In this document: piece after piece, positions 45,100 through 54,067 of the stretch
Layout: each line of letters opens with the position of its first letter
How positions within the stretch are numbered: the stretch's first letter is position 1
Source: Pseudomonas sp. LB-090624
Lineage (GTDB): Bacteria > Pseudomonadota > Gammaproteobacteria > Pseudomonadales > Pseudomonadaceae
Assembly (NCBI RefSeq): GCF_003205205.1
Contig: NZ_QJRL01000023.1
Location: 26,257-90,256 of the forward strand
Direction of reading: 5' to 3'
DNA length: 64,000 bases
Position numbers and translations under genes: made by a program
The notes under the pieces: generated by a model
The model's database searches: none
Told to the model about the DNA's origin: nothing
What the model saw: only the letters and a program-made list of their open reading frames with translations

Positions 45100-46908
45100 T
45101 CAGGTGATATCTGCCTTGGCCGGCTCATCCAGGCCCATGGCATGCAGGCGGGCATAATGGCCATTTGCTCCAAGTAGCTCGGCGTGGGTGCCGCGCTCGA
45201 CCAGACGGCCCTGGTCCATCACCAGAATCTGGTCGGCCTTCTCGATGGTCGACAGGCGGTGGGCGATCACCAATGTGGTACGGCCTTGCATGACATGGTC
45301 CAGGGCCGCCTGGATATGCCGCTCGGACTCGGTATCCAGCGCCGAGGTGGCTTCGTCGAGGATCAGCAGCGGCGCGTTCTTCAGCAGCGCGCGGGCAATT
45401 GCCAGGCGCTGGCGCTGGCCACCGGAGAGCAGCACACCGTTTTCACCTACCTCGGTATCGAAGCCCTTGGGCAGGCGATCGACGAACTCCTTGGCATAGG
45501 CATCGGCCGCAGCGGCTTCGATGTCGGCACGCGGGGCGCCAGCCAGGTCGCCATAGGCGATGTTGTTGGCGACGGTGTCGTTGAACAGGGTGACGTGCTG
45601 GGTCACCTGGGAAACGTGGCGACGCAGGTTGCGCAGGCGATAGTTTTCGATCTCCACGCCATCGAGCAGGATCTGCCCCTGGTCGTGGTGATAGAAGCGC
45701 GGAATCAGCGCCGCCAGGGTCGACTTGCCACTGCCGGAACGGCCCACCAGGGCAATCATCTGCCCAGGCTCGGCGGTGAAGCTGATGTCGCTCAGCACTT
45801 CACGCTCGGTCCCTGGGTAGGTGAAGCTCAGGTTGCGCACTTCCAGACGCCCTTCCACCCGCTCCTTCTCGACGGTGCCGGTGTCCACTTCAGGTGCTTC
45901 GTCCAGTTGCTCGAAGATGCTTTCGGCACCTGCCAGGCCTTTCTGGATGGTCGAGCTGACTTCCGAAAGCTGGCGAATCGGCTTGGGCAACAGGCCGGCG
46001 GCGGTGATGTAGGCCACCAGGTCACCGGCGGTGGACTCGCCACGCAGGAACAGCACCAGGAACATCAGCGCGGCCATGGCGCTGTAGATCACCAGCTGCA
46101 GCATCGGCGTATACAGCGAGCCAGTCTTGGTCATGCGCAGCTGTTTGTCGGTGTTGCTCTGGCTCGCCTTGCCGAAGCGTCGTTGCTCGTAAGCTTCACC
46201 GCCGAAGCTGCGGACCACGCGATAACCCTGGATGGTTTCCGAGGCAACGTGGGTGACGTCGCCCATGGCCACCTGGATCTTCTTGCTCTGCTTGCGGAAT
46301 TTCTTGCTGGCGATGCTGACCATCACCGCGATCACCGGCAGGATGGCAACCATCACCAGGGTCAGGTGCCAGTTCATCCACAACAGGTAGGCGAACAGGA
46401 ACACCACGGTCAGGCCTTCGCGGATCACCACCTTGATGGCGTCGGTGGCCGCACCGGTCACCATGGTCACGTTGAAGGTGATGCGCGAAATCAGGTGCCC
46501 GGAGTTGTGGTTGTCGAAGTAGCGGTTAGGCAGCACCAGCAGCTTGTTGAACAATTCCACACGCAGGTCGTGCACCAGGCACAGGGAAACCTTGGCCAGG
46601 AAATAGTTGCCGAGGAACGAGCCCAGGCCCTGCCATGCGGCGATCAGTATGATCAGCAGCGGTACCGCCTGCAGCAATTGCAGGTCACGCAAGTAGGGAA
46701 CGTTGGGGAACAACACCGCTTCGGGGTTGCTCAGCCCATCGACAAAATACTTGAGGATGCCGGCCAGCATCGGCTGGGTGGAGGCAAAGATCACAAAACC
46801 GACAATGCTCAGCAGGAAAATGCCGACATAGGGTTTCACATAGCCCAGCAGCCGGAAGTAGATCTTCAGGCTGGAGGTGTGCTCCGCCGGTCGCGGTGTT
46901 TCGGCCAT
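45100..46908 (-). CDS. msbA: Lipid A/core ABC exporter MsbA
   Basis: The 602-residue half-transporter has six membrane spans (about 25-330) and then an ATPase domain with Walker A VGRSGSGKST, signature LSGGQRQRLA and Walker B LLILDEATSALD. As a dimer it flips core-lipid A across the inner membrane. It lies 15 bases after waaL and upstream of hldE on the same strand. Confidence 0.97.
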   Translation of the reverse strand: MAETPRPAEHTSSLKIYFRLLGYVKPYVGIFLLSIVGFVIFASTQPMLAGILKYFVDGLSNPEAVLFPNVPYLRDLQLLQAVPLLIILIAAWQGLGSFLGNYFLAKVSLCLVHDLRVELFNKLLVLPNRYFDNHNSGHLISRITFNVTMVTGAATDAIKVVIREGLTVVFLFAYLLWMNWHLTLVMVAILPVIAVMVSIASKKFRKQSKKIQVAMGDVTHVASETIQGYRVVRSFGGEAYEQRRFGKASQSNTDKQLRMTKTGSLYTPMLQLVIYSAMAALMFLVLFLRGESTAGDLVAYITAAGLLPKPIRQLSEVSSTIQKGLAGAESIFEQLDEAPEVDTGTVEKERVEGRLEVRNLSFTYPGTEREVLSDISFTAEPGQMIALVGRSGSGKSTLAALIPRFYHHDQGQILLDGVEIENYRLRNLRRHVSQVTQHVTLFNDTVANNIAYGDLAGAPRADIEAAAADAYAKEFVDRLPKGFDTEVGENGVLLSGGQRQRLAIARALLKNAPLLILDEATSALDTESERHIQAALDHVMQGRTTLVIAHRLSTIEKADQILVMDQGRLVERGTHAELLGANGHYARLHAMGLDEPAKADIT

Positions 46909-46923
46909 TATCGAGCTCGCTGT

Positions 46924-48099
46924 TCAGGTTGAACCGGAAATTTTACCACAGGCGTCATTTTCGGCACGCCCCCATGGCAGCATCATGGCAAGGCCCACCG
47001 GCAGCCAACTGATGAACCATTCGGCACGTGGCGTACCTGTGAGGCTGGCAGCATCGAATTGCATGGCCAGCGTCGAATACACCCAGAAGCCCAGCAGCAC
47101 CTTGCCGAACAGGGTACCCCGCGCGCGAATGATTTCCGCCAGGGTATACAGCCAAACCATTACCCACAGCAGCATGCCTGGCAGCCCCATCTCTACCGCG
47201 ATGTGGGTGAACATGTTGTGGGTATGGTCGAAATGCTTGCCAACCGCACTCACGTCGTAGGCCGAGCCCAGGCCAAGACCGGTCCATGGATGCGTGGCAA
47301 TCATCTCCACCACGGCATGGAAGATCTCTGGCCGGTAGGACGAGCCACGCATGGCGATCACGTCGTATACAAAGTAGAGGGCCAGGCCGGTGGCCACCAC
47401 TGCCAGGATGGAGAACAACCGGCTGTGGCGGTCACGGAACCAGAGCGGCGCCATGATCACGGTAATCACCAAGGCCAGGATTGCCCCACGGCTCTGGCTA
47501 AGCATGGCGAACGCCCCCAAGCACGCCAACGCCCCCAGCCACAACAGCTGCAAGCCACGCTGCCGGGGCGGTTGGTAAAGCAGTAACAGCACGGCCGAGC
47601 CGATGACGTAGGCACCGAGGATCGGGTGCGATATCTCGCCAATGCCCTGCAGGCGGGCCAGCACTGGCATGTGCCGCACGCCGTAGAAATGAATGATCGA
47701 AACCAGAGCGGCAATCGCCAGCAGCCCGCTACCGACCAGCAACAGCTGGCGAATGCGCGCCTGGCCAAGCTGGGCCAGCAGCGGGAACGCCAGTAGGAAC
47801 ACCAATATGTAGAGCAGCCGCTTGATCTCGCGCCCGGTGTCTTCTGCGGCCGACCAGAACAAGCTGACCCCACTCCATGCCAGCAGCAACAGCACACTCC
47901 CCCAAAGCGCCGGCTGACGCCGGCAGGCTTGCACCAGTACGCCCCGGGCCGACCAGGCCAGTATCAGCGTCGGCAACCACAGGAACAGTACCAGGCCCTG
48001 CTGATAAACCTTGTTGCTCGGTGCCAGGGCAATCGCCGCGAGGAACCAGACCAGACCCACTCCTAACCAGGCCCGTGCCCAGTTTTTTTGATACAACAT
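46924..48099 (-). CDS. waaL: O-antigen ligase family protein (WaaL)
   Basis: The 391-residue membrane protein has about 11 predicted spans and the Wzy_C/ligase region: LSQSRGAILALVIT and, in a large periplasmic loop, HPWTGLGLGSAYD followed by HFDHTHNMFTHIAVEMG, which contains the conserved His. It joins O-polysaccharide to core-lipid A in the periplasm. The chosen ATG lies in GGGGGAAAGG context; an ATG 11 codons upstream lacks a ribosome site. It is divergent from the kinase-like gene. Confidence 0.88.
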   Translation of the reverse strand: MLYQKNWARAWLGVGLVWFLAAIALAPSNKVYQQGLVLFLWLPTLILAWSARGVLVQACRRQPALWGSVLLLLAWSGVSLFWSAAEDTGREIKRLLYILVFLLAFPLLAQLGQARIRQLLLVGSGLLAIAALVSIIHFYGVRHMPVLARLQGIGEISHPILGAYVIGSAVLLLLYQPPRQRGLQLLWLGALACLGAFAMLSQSRGAILALVITVIMAPLWFRDRHSRLFSILAVVATGLALYFVYDVIAMRGSSYRPEIFHAVVEMIATHPWTGLGLGSAYDVSAVGKHFDHTHNMFTHIAVEMGLPGMLLWVMVWLYTLAEIIRARGTLFGKVLLGFWVYSTLAMQFDAASLTGTPRAEWFISWLPVGLAMMLPWGRAENDACGKISGST

Positions 48100-48199
48100 C
48101 CTTTCCCCCGATGAATCAAAGACACCATCCATGGTGCTACAGCATTATTTTCGGCATTATTGCCGGTCATTTTGCTCGCCAGACGACAAGGCTCTATTC

Positions 48200-48805
48200 A
48201 TGCAATGCTCCCGGCTCACCCAGGTCGACTTCGATCAGCTGACACTCGGCGCACAGGTGCTTGAGGCAGACAGCCATGGCGCCAAAGTCTACCTGCTCGC
48301 GGATGGTAATTTCCTCAAGGTTTTTCGTAGGAAGCGGCTGATTTCATCTGCACTGTTGCGCCCCTACTCCCAGCGCTTCGTCGACAATGCCGCGCGCCTG
48401 GCCCAACTGGGCATCCCCACCCTTGAGGTGATCAGCCAGCACAAGCTCGACCTGCCAGGCCGTACCGCCGTGCTGTACCGCCCACTGCCCGGCCGCACCC
48501 TGCTGCAGATGTCACGCGATGCCGGCTTCAGCTGGGATATCTACCTGCCGCGCCTGATCGACCTGATCCGCCAGCTGCACCGCAGCGGGGTGTACTTCCG
48601 CTCGCTGCACCTGGGGAATGTGGTGGTCACCCCCGACCAGCGTCTGGGCCTGATCGACGTGGCTGACATGCGCTTCCTGCGCCCGCCGCTGTCGGCACGC
48701 ATGATCCGGCGCAATGTGCAGCACATGGTGCGCTACATCGAGCGGGAGAACCTGGGTGACCGGTTCCCCCTCGCCGCCTTCGAGGCAGCCCTGCTGGCGC
48801 GCTGA
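48200..48805 (+). CDS. LPS-kinase-like (InaA/WaaP-fold) protein with a degenerate catalytic loop
   Basis: The 201-residue protein has a kinase-like fold: a Lys-containing N-lobe segment (YLLADGNFLKVFRR), then HRSGVYFRSLHLGNVVV and LIDVADMRFL, which align with the catalytic loop (HxDxxxxN) and DFG-like metal loop. The catalytic-loop Asp appears to be Ser135, while Asn140 and Asp153 remain. It is the only plus-strand gene in the LPS block, wedged between waaL and a glycosyltransferase whose stop is three bases away. It could phosphorylate core sugar by an altered mechanism or be a pseudokinase. Confidence 0.75.
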   Translation: MQCSRLTQVDFDQLTLGAQVLEADSHGAKVYLLADGNFLKVFRRKRLISSALLRPYSQRFVDNAARLAQLGIPTLEVISQHKLDLPGRTAVLYRPLPGRTLLQMSRDAGFSWDIYLPRLIDLIRQLHRSGVYFRSLHLGNVVVTPDQRLGLIDVADMRFLRPPLSARMIRRNVQHMVRYIERENLGDRFPLAAFEAALLAR

Positions 48806-48808
48806 ACG

Positions 48809-49900
48809 TCAGCTACGCAGCAGGCTCTGCGAGCCCGTGCAGAACGCTTGCCAGGCCTGCTCCGGGGCCAGAGCATGGCGTTGCTGCGCCGCTACTGCCG
48901 AGGGGCTGAGTGCCGCGCACCGCTCTATTGCTTCGGCCCAGGCAGCCTGGTCGGCAATCGGCAGATAGCCACCGGTATCACGCAACTGCTCGCGGAACAC
49001 CTGCAGGTCGCTGCACACCACGGGCACATCGGCCATCACCGCCTCTTGCACCACCAGCCCAAGGCCTTCGGAACGCGACGGCACCAATAACCAGTCGAAC
49101 GCCCGATACAGCTGCTGCATGTCCTCGCGGTAGCCGCGCAAGTGGACGCGTCCCGCCAGGCCCAGCGCACCGATACGACGCTGCAGCGCGGCATGCTGCG
49201 GCCCCTCGCCAATGATCGCCAGTTGCAGGCCCGGCTGCAGGGCACTTGCCTTGGCGAATGCTTCGACCAACATTTCGAACCCCTTGCTCTCGACCAACCG
49301 CCCCACCGCACCCAGCATCACCCCGGGTGCCTGCGGCAGCTGCAGCGCCTGCCGGGCCGCATCCCGGCTCAGCAAGGGTGCGGCGAATGCCAGCGGGTCG
49401 AGCGCCATGCGCAGGGTCTGCACTGGCCTGCCCAGGTCACGCTCGAGCGATTCGGCCAATGTGTTCGAAACCGCCGCGATGCTCAGGCGCTCCGCCGGCA
49501 GCATGCGCAGCAGGCGGATATCGCTGCCGTTCAGCCGTGTCTTGCCGTGGAACAGCACCTTGGCTCGCACGCCAGGAATGCTCTGCAACAGCGGCAGCAC
49601 CAGGCGCGCAACGCCAATTCCGTCGAGCAGCACGACTTCCGCCCTGGCCTCGGCCAGCGCCTTGCGCAAACGCATGCGCAGCCACGGCCGCAGCAGGCGC
49701 CACAAGTGACGCCCCTTCAGGGCCCGTGCCGGCATGTGCCACTCCCGGGTCGAACCAAGCCCACAACAGAGCCCGCTGCCCAGCAGCAACCAGTTACTGA
49801 TCCGGGCATCGGCCCCCGCGTTCGACAGTACTTGCCGATGCACCTTGTGGATGGACATGTAAGGCGTTCCACCCGCCCACATCATATTGACGATGTTCAT
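48809..49900 (-). CDS. LPS-core glycosyltransferase (GT4-like)
   Basis: The 363-residue protein is of the GT-B fold, with GAVGRLVESKGFEMLVEAFA in the middle and the donor-binding EGLGLVVQEAVMADVPVV (E-x7-E motif) near residue 290. Surroundings indicate an outer-core sugar transferase; donor and acceptor are unknown. The ATG has GGGAGAGGG upstream. It lies downstream of the GT-A type gene on the same strand. Confidence 0.85.
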   Translation of the reverse strand: MNIVNMMWAGGTPYMSIHKVHRQVLSNAGADARISNWLLLGSGLCCGLGSTREWHMPARALKGRHLWRLLRPWLRMRLRKALAEARAEVVLLDGIGVARLVLPLLQSIPGVRAKVLFHGKTRLNGSDIRLLRMLPAERLSIAAVSNTLAESLERDLGRPVQTLRMALDPLAFAAPLLSRDAARQALQLPQAPGVMLGAVGRLVESKGFEMLVEAFAKASALQPGLQLAIIGEGPQHAALQRRIGALGLAGRVHLRGYREDMQQLYRAFDWLLVPSRSEGLGLVVQEAVMADVPVVCSDLQVFREQLRDTGGYLPIADQAAWAEAIERCAALSPSAVAAQQRHALAPEQAWQAFCTGSQSLLRS

Positions 49901-49937
49901 GGGCCCTCTCCCGCTCATGTCAGATGGGACAGCGACT

Positions 49938-50711
49938 TCATTGAACAAAAATGGTGATACCCATGCCGATCAAGGCACCCGCCACCAGCGTCAATGCCAG
50001 TTTGATCCGATCACGTTGACGACGCTTGGCCTTGCGCTCCACTTCTATGGGCAAGGTCACGTGATTACCGAATCCAGTGTGCAATACTGCATCACCCTCC
50101 AGCGTGACCGCTGTCAGATTTAACTCAGCGTAACGACGGGAAAGCGCCTTTTCTCCAGCATAGGCGGCAAATGGCGCACAACGTTGGTAATCACTCAAGC
50201 GACGCAACCCAGGGTTCAGCGAAAACGCCTGCCATTCGGCCTTGTCCGATAACAGCGGGTAGCAAGGCACGCCTGCAATGACCTGGCGGTCGCCCAGGTG
50301 AATGTACGGGCTGTGGATGGCCAGGTCGTGGGCATGGCTACGCAGCCACACCTGCAACAGGTTGGGGCTGGCGTCCAGAATGGCCCGCGAGTCTTCGACA
50401 AAACCCTGCCGGTAAAAATGCCAGTCATCCTCGCAGTGGAAGATGTATGGGGTCTTGACGTGGCTGTAGGCCAGGTCGATTGATGGCAATTGGCCAAGCT
50501 TGGGCCGGTTGACGAACACCTTGCAGTGCGGCTTCCAGTGCTCCGGCACAGCGCCATGCACGGCATCGTCACCGGAATCTTCGGTGATGAAAACTTCGCG
50601 AATCGGCGCAGTGTTGCAGCGATCGAAACTCTCAAGGGTGTCTTTGAGCAGATCGAACCGCCCACAACTGGTCACGACGAGCGTGACGTCACTCTCATTT
50701 GAAAAGCGCAC
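49938..50711 (-). CDS. GT-A type glycosyltransferase with a C-terminal membrane anchor
   Basis: The 257-residue protein begins VTLVVTSCGRFDLLKDTLESF, and has an EDD metal-binding triad (FHCEDDWHFY, about residue 95) in place of DxD. A final hydrophobic segment (about 236-255) after a basic stretch suggests tail anchoring to the inner membrane. The role is probably outer-core sugar transfer; the substrate is unknown. The start is GTG with AGGGAG four bases upstream. Confidence 0.8.
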   Translation of the reverse strand: MRFSNESDVTLVVTSCGRFDLLKDTLESFDRCNTAPIREVFITEDSGDDAVHGAVPEHWKPHCKVFVNRPKLGQLPSIDLAYSHVKTPYIFHCEDDWHFYRQGFVEDSRAILDASPNLLQVWLRSHAHDLAIHSPYIHLGDRQVIAGVPCYPLLSDKAEWQAFSLNPGLRRLSDYQRCAPFAAYAGEKALSRRYAELNLTAVTLEGDAVLHTGFGNHVTLPIEVERKAKRRQRDRIKLALTLVAGALIGMGITIFVQ

Positions 50712-50776
50712 CGGACTCCCTCCGCATTGCGACTAGCGGCTTTCAACACCCGCTCCTGGGCGCGAAAGCTCTTATG

Positions 50777-51733
50777 TTAGATGCCCAGCTTCAGGCGCAG
50801 CCGCTGCCATGCAGTCAGTGGCGGGTGGGGCCTGAGCGCCGGGCGCATGTGGTCGACGATGCTACGTCCAACTGCGCCGAAACTGAAACGGGAAACTGCC
50901 AGCTGGCGGCCATTTTCTGCAATCTGCCGCGCCAGTTCAGGCTCCGCACGCAAGCGCCGGAGCTTGTCCTGAAGGGTCGGAATGGTGTCATAGAACACCA
51001 CGTTGTGCATGTCCTGCAGGCCTAGCGCGCGGTTTTCTTCCTCGCCTTGGTCATACGCCAGCAGCACACAGCCACAGGCCATGGCTTCGAAGTTCTTGAT
51101 CATGTATTCGCCCATGCCCACATCGGCGCTGACGAAGAAGCGAATACGGTTGAGCGTGTTGCAGTAGTCCTCGCCCGACTTGGTGCGGGTAACCACCAGG
51201 TTTTCGACCTGCCCCAGCTCGTCCAGCAGCGCCTTACGGCCGCTGTACGCCACGCTGTTGGTGCTGCCGACGAAGGCCAGTTCGATATCGCGCTCGCGCC
51301 CTTGGTCGGCCAGCAATTGCTCGTCGTAGCCCTTGGGCACGAACACCGCGTCGAAACCTTCCTGGCGCAGGCGCTCGCTGACCATGTAGCCGGAACTGAT
51401 CACCCGCGCCCAAGGCAGCTGCCGGTAATGGGCGCTGAACTTGCCGGTGTACTTGCACGGGATGTAGTTCTGGTAGGCGTCGTGTTCGAGGATGACCAGG
51501 TTCGGGATGGTGCGAATGAAACCCACCTGGCGGATCTCCTGCTTGAAACGCAGGAAAAACACAATGCGGTCATAGCGCTCAACCTGCACCTCGCGCTTGA
51601 AGTAGCGGCGCAGGTTGCGCTGCTCATCGCTGGTCAGCCAGCGCAGGTCACACTCGCAGTTGGCCGCGACGCCGTCGTACAGGCGGTCGAGAATCGCCCG
51701 CTGCTCCTTCTGTACCAGAAATAGGACTTTCAT
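50777..51733 (-). CDS. ssg: Cell-surface-sugar glycosyltransferase, Ssg-type
   Basis: The 318-residue protein opens KVLFLVQKEQRAILDRLYDG. It has a GT-B C-lobe resembling CgeB/GT1 proteins (VPKGYDEQLLAD, NFEAMACGCVLLAYDQGEEE). Length and its place just upstream of the PIG-L gene fit Pseudomonas ssg, known for effects on LPS, biofilm and surface spreading. The symbol rests on synteny and memory of the family, not on a search. Confidence 0.75.
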   Translation of the reverse strand: MKVLFLVQKEQRAILDRLYDGVAANCECDLRWLTSDEQRNLRRYFKREVQVERYDRIVFFLRFKQEIRQVGFIRTIPNLVILEHDAYQNYIPCKYTGKFSAHYRQLPWARVISSGYMVSERLRQEGFDAVFVPKGYDEQLLADQGRERDIELAFVGSTNSVAYSGRKALLDELGQVENLVVTRTKSGEDYCNTLNRIRFFVSADVGMGEYMIKNFEAMACGCVLLAYDQGEEENRALGLQDMHNVVFYDTIPTLQDKLRRLRAEPELARQIAENGRQLAVSRFSFGAVGRSIVDHMRPALRPHPPLTAWQRLRLKLGI

Positions 51734-51770
51734 TACGTTCCTTGGGCGCTCTGCGCCATCGCGGTCAGGT

Positions 51771-53174
51771 TTACAGCTCACGCCGCCAGAACAACTCGTG
51801 CCGGCGTACGGCCTTGCGGAAGAACTCATTCTCCCCGTAAGGCGATGGGCGGCGCGCGGCCAGCCAGCGCTGCAACAACCGGCGCAGGCGGCGCTTGAAC
51901 GGCGCCCTTGGTTGCAGGTCGTGCATCATACCCAAGGCCATGGCCTTGTCGCGCTGAGTGGCCAGGTCCAGCACCAGGCTGCACGGTGCCCAGGCCTGGG
52001 CTGCATTCAATTGCGGCGGCAACGCCACGCCATCGCCACTGTCACCCATCGGCCAGCGGTCATTGTCGTGCAGGTGATTGGCGTAGCACAGCAGGGTTTG
52101 TGGCTGCCAGGCCAGGCCTTGCAAGGCTTCGAGCACGGCGGCCTGGGCGCAGATGTGGTCCGGGTGCGGATCGAGCTGCGGGTGCGGCATCACCAGCACC
52201 TCGGGCCTGGCCAGCTCCAGCAGGGCTCGCAGGTCAGCCAGCAGATTGTGCCAGGTGGGGGCGCCATCCTGGTCGGCAGGCAGCGGGAAGGGGTTGAACT
52301 GGCGAAACGGCCGTATATCTGCCATGGCGGCTTCGCGAGATGCCGCAGGCTGGTCGGGAGCCGCCTGCATTGCAGGCAATTGCAGGCAGAAGTAGCCCAG
52401 CTGTACGCAACGCGATTCCGGGACGCCGGCCCATCGGGGTACGGCGATGCTGTCCCACGCGCGCAGGCGACCCTTGAGGCGCGCGGCCTCGGCTTTGTCC
52501 ATGCCCATCTGTTGGTAGTGCTCGGCCTCGATTTCACCGGCAGTCAGGGTCACCACCCAGGTTTCGTCGGCCTGGCTGTACAGGCCATAGGCGGCCAGCT
52601 CGGCGTCGTCAGCGTGTGGTGCAATCACCATCACCCGGCGCCGTTGCAGCTCTACCGCCGGGGTTACCCACAACCGCGGCTGACCTTGCAGACGACAATG
52701 CCGACCCCGCAGGCGCAGCGTGCCAGCCTGTAGTGGCGCCGCCAGGCCGGTAAGGTTGAGGAACCGAAGGCCATCGACACCGCGCTCGAAGGTTTGCCGG
52801 TCGGCCTGCTCGCCAGCCACCAGTTCGACTCGCGGATCAAGGAAGCGCCCTAGCCAGCTGCTTTTCACCTGCAGTTCGAGTATCAGGGTTTCATCGCCCT
52901 GCAGCGTGCAGTCGACCTTGAGCTGACCAGCATCCAGGCTGGCAGCAATCGGCTGCGCCTGCTCGCCGAAATCATAGGCATAGTCCTCGCCAGGCGCGTA
53001 GAACAGATGGTCAGCGAACCACGCCTCGTGAGCAGCCCAGAGCAGCGGCAGCAATAACAGTGGCAACCACCACCAGCTGAATACACCCAAGGCGACCAGC
53101 GCAACCAGCCCCGCCAGCAAACCCAGGCGCTTGTTGCGCCGATGGCGCTTGAGCAACTGCTGTTTGCGACTCAC
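51771..53174 (-). CDS. dnpA: Membrane-anchored PIG-L family de-N-acetylase (DnpA-like)
   Basis: The 467-residue protein has a basic N-terminus and one or two membrane segments (about 17-47), an extra beta-rich region (about 60-175), and a PIG-L/LmbE deacetylase domain. That domain has zinc motif PHADDAE (186-192) and HPDH (337-340). The family removes acetyl from N-acetylated sugars using zinc. P. aeruginosa DnpA, in the same location, affects fluoroquinolone tolerance. The start is GTG and overlaps the mig-14 stop (GTGA), so translation is coupled. Confidence 0.85.
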   Translation of the reverse strand: MSRKQQLLKRHRRNKRLGLLAGLVALVALGVFSWWWLPLLLLPLLWAAHEAWFADHLFYAPGEDYAYDFGEQAQPIAASLDAGQLKVDCTLQGDETLILELQVKSSWLGRFLDPRVELVAGEQADRQTFERGVDGLRFLNLTGLAAPLQAGTLRLRGRHCRLQGQPRLWVTPAVELQRRRVMVIAPHADDAELAAYGLYSQADETWVVTLTAGEIEAEHYQQMGMDKAEAARLKGRLRAWDSIAVPRWAGVPESRCVQLGYFCLQLPAMQAAPDQPAASREAAMADIRPFRQFNPFPLPADQDGAPTWHNLLADLRALLELARPEVLVMPHPQLDPHPDHICAQAAVLEALQGLAWQPQTLLCYANHLHDNDRWPMGDSGDGVALPPQLNAAQAWAPCSLVLDLATQRDKAMALGMMHDLQPRAPFKRRLRRLLQRWLAARRPSPYGENEFFRKAVRRHELFWRREL

Positions 53175-54067
53175 GCCTGATACACCGGCACAGGATTGCA
53201 CCAGCGGTCCTTGTACTCGCGGTCGGCACGGCCAAACGAGAACCGCAGCGGCTTGTTGCGCGCATGGGCGTCTTCCCAGGCCGCCTGGGTATTGAGGAAG
53301 CTCAGCACGCTGCCTGGGCTGAAGGCCTTGGTTTCCGGGTCGACACCGCCATTGATGTATTCGACGCTGATCCACGCCGGGGCTTCGACGCGATACACCA
53401 GCTGGATGGCAATCGGCTTGCCCTCCAGCAGCAGCACCGAACCGATCAGCAGCTCGCGCAGGCGCTGCAGCACATCAGCCATGCGCTCGGCGCCAGTGGC
53501 CGGGAAGCCCCAGCGGCGCTGGAACAGGTCGGAGTAAATGCTGGCGATTTCCTGCGCACTGAAGTCGCTGATGGGGCGTACGACCCCGCCCGCCTCTTCC
53601 AGCAGGCGTAGTTCACGGCGCTGGTTGTAGCGGAACTTCTTCGACAGGTCTTCATGTGCGCGGGCCATCGCCAGCTGTTCCTTCTGTGCCTTGAGCCCGC
53701 TGAAACGGCCCAGGTTCAGTTCGGACAGATAACGCACGGTATGGCGCAGCGGTGCAGCAGCATCAGCCGCCGCCGGCAGGATGATTTCGGCGTTGCCGAG
53801 GTCGAACAGGGCTTTCTTGCCGGCGCGCTTGAGCACGTCCTTGGACAGTGCCAGATGGCGCCCCCAGGTCGGAACAGCAGCTTTCAACTCGCCCGCCTGG
53901 TGCCAGCCCAGATAACGCACCGGAATTTGCGCCAGGTCGGCCAGTTGCTCGATCACCAGCGGGTGGGTGGCGACACTGCCACCAAAGCGGGCCCATGCCT
54001 CGGCATAGGCCTTGGCGTCGATAACTTGCCAACCGCGCTCGCGGAAGGCCTGGATACGATTGAGCAT
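53171..54067 (-). CDS. mig-14: Mig-14-like protein (GNAT/FemAB-like fold)
   Basis: The 298-residue protein opens MLNRIQAFRERGWQVIDAKAY. Its second half has acyltransferase-like elements (LSKKFRYNQRRELRLLEEAGG, ISVEYINGGVD, LRFSFGRADREYKDRW). Mig-14 is known in Salmonella and P. aeruginosa for resistance to cationic peptides, with no proven reaction. It overlaps wapH by one base upstream and the deacetylase by four bases downstream, placing it within core assembly. Confidence 0.8.
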   Translation of the reverse strand: MLNRIQAFRERGWQVIDAKAYAEAWARFGGSVATHPLVIEQLADLAQIPVRYLGWHQAGELKAAVPTWGRHLALSKDVLKRAGKKALFDLGNAEIILPAAADAAAPLRHTVRYLSELNLGRFSGLKAQKEQLAMARAHEDLSKKFRYNQRRELRLLEEAGGVVRPISDFSAQEIASIYSDLFQRRWGFPATGAERMADVLQRLRELLIGSVLLLEGKPIAIQLVYRVEAPAWISVEYINGGVDPETKAFSPGSVLSFLNTQAAWEDAHARNKPLRFSFGRADREYKDRWCNPVPVYQA

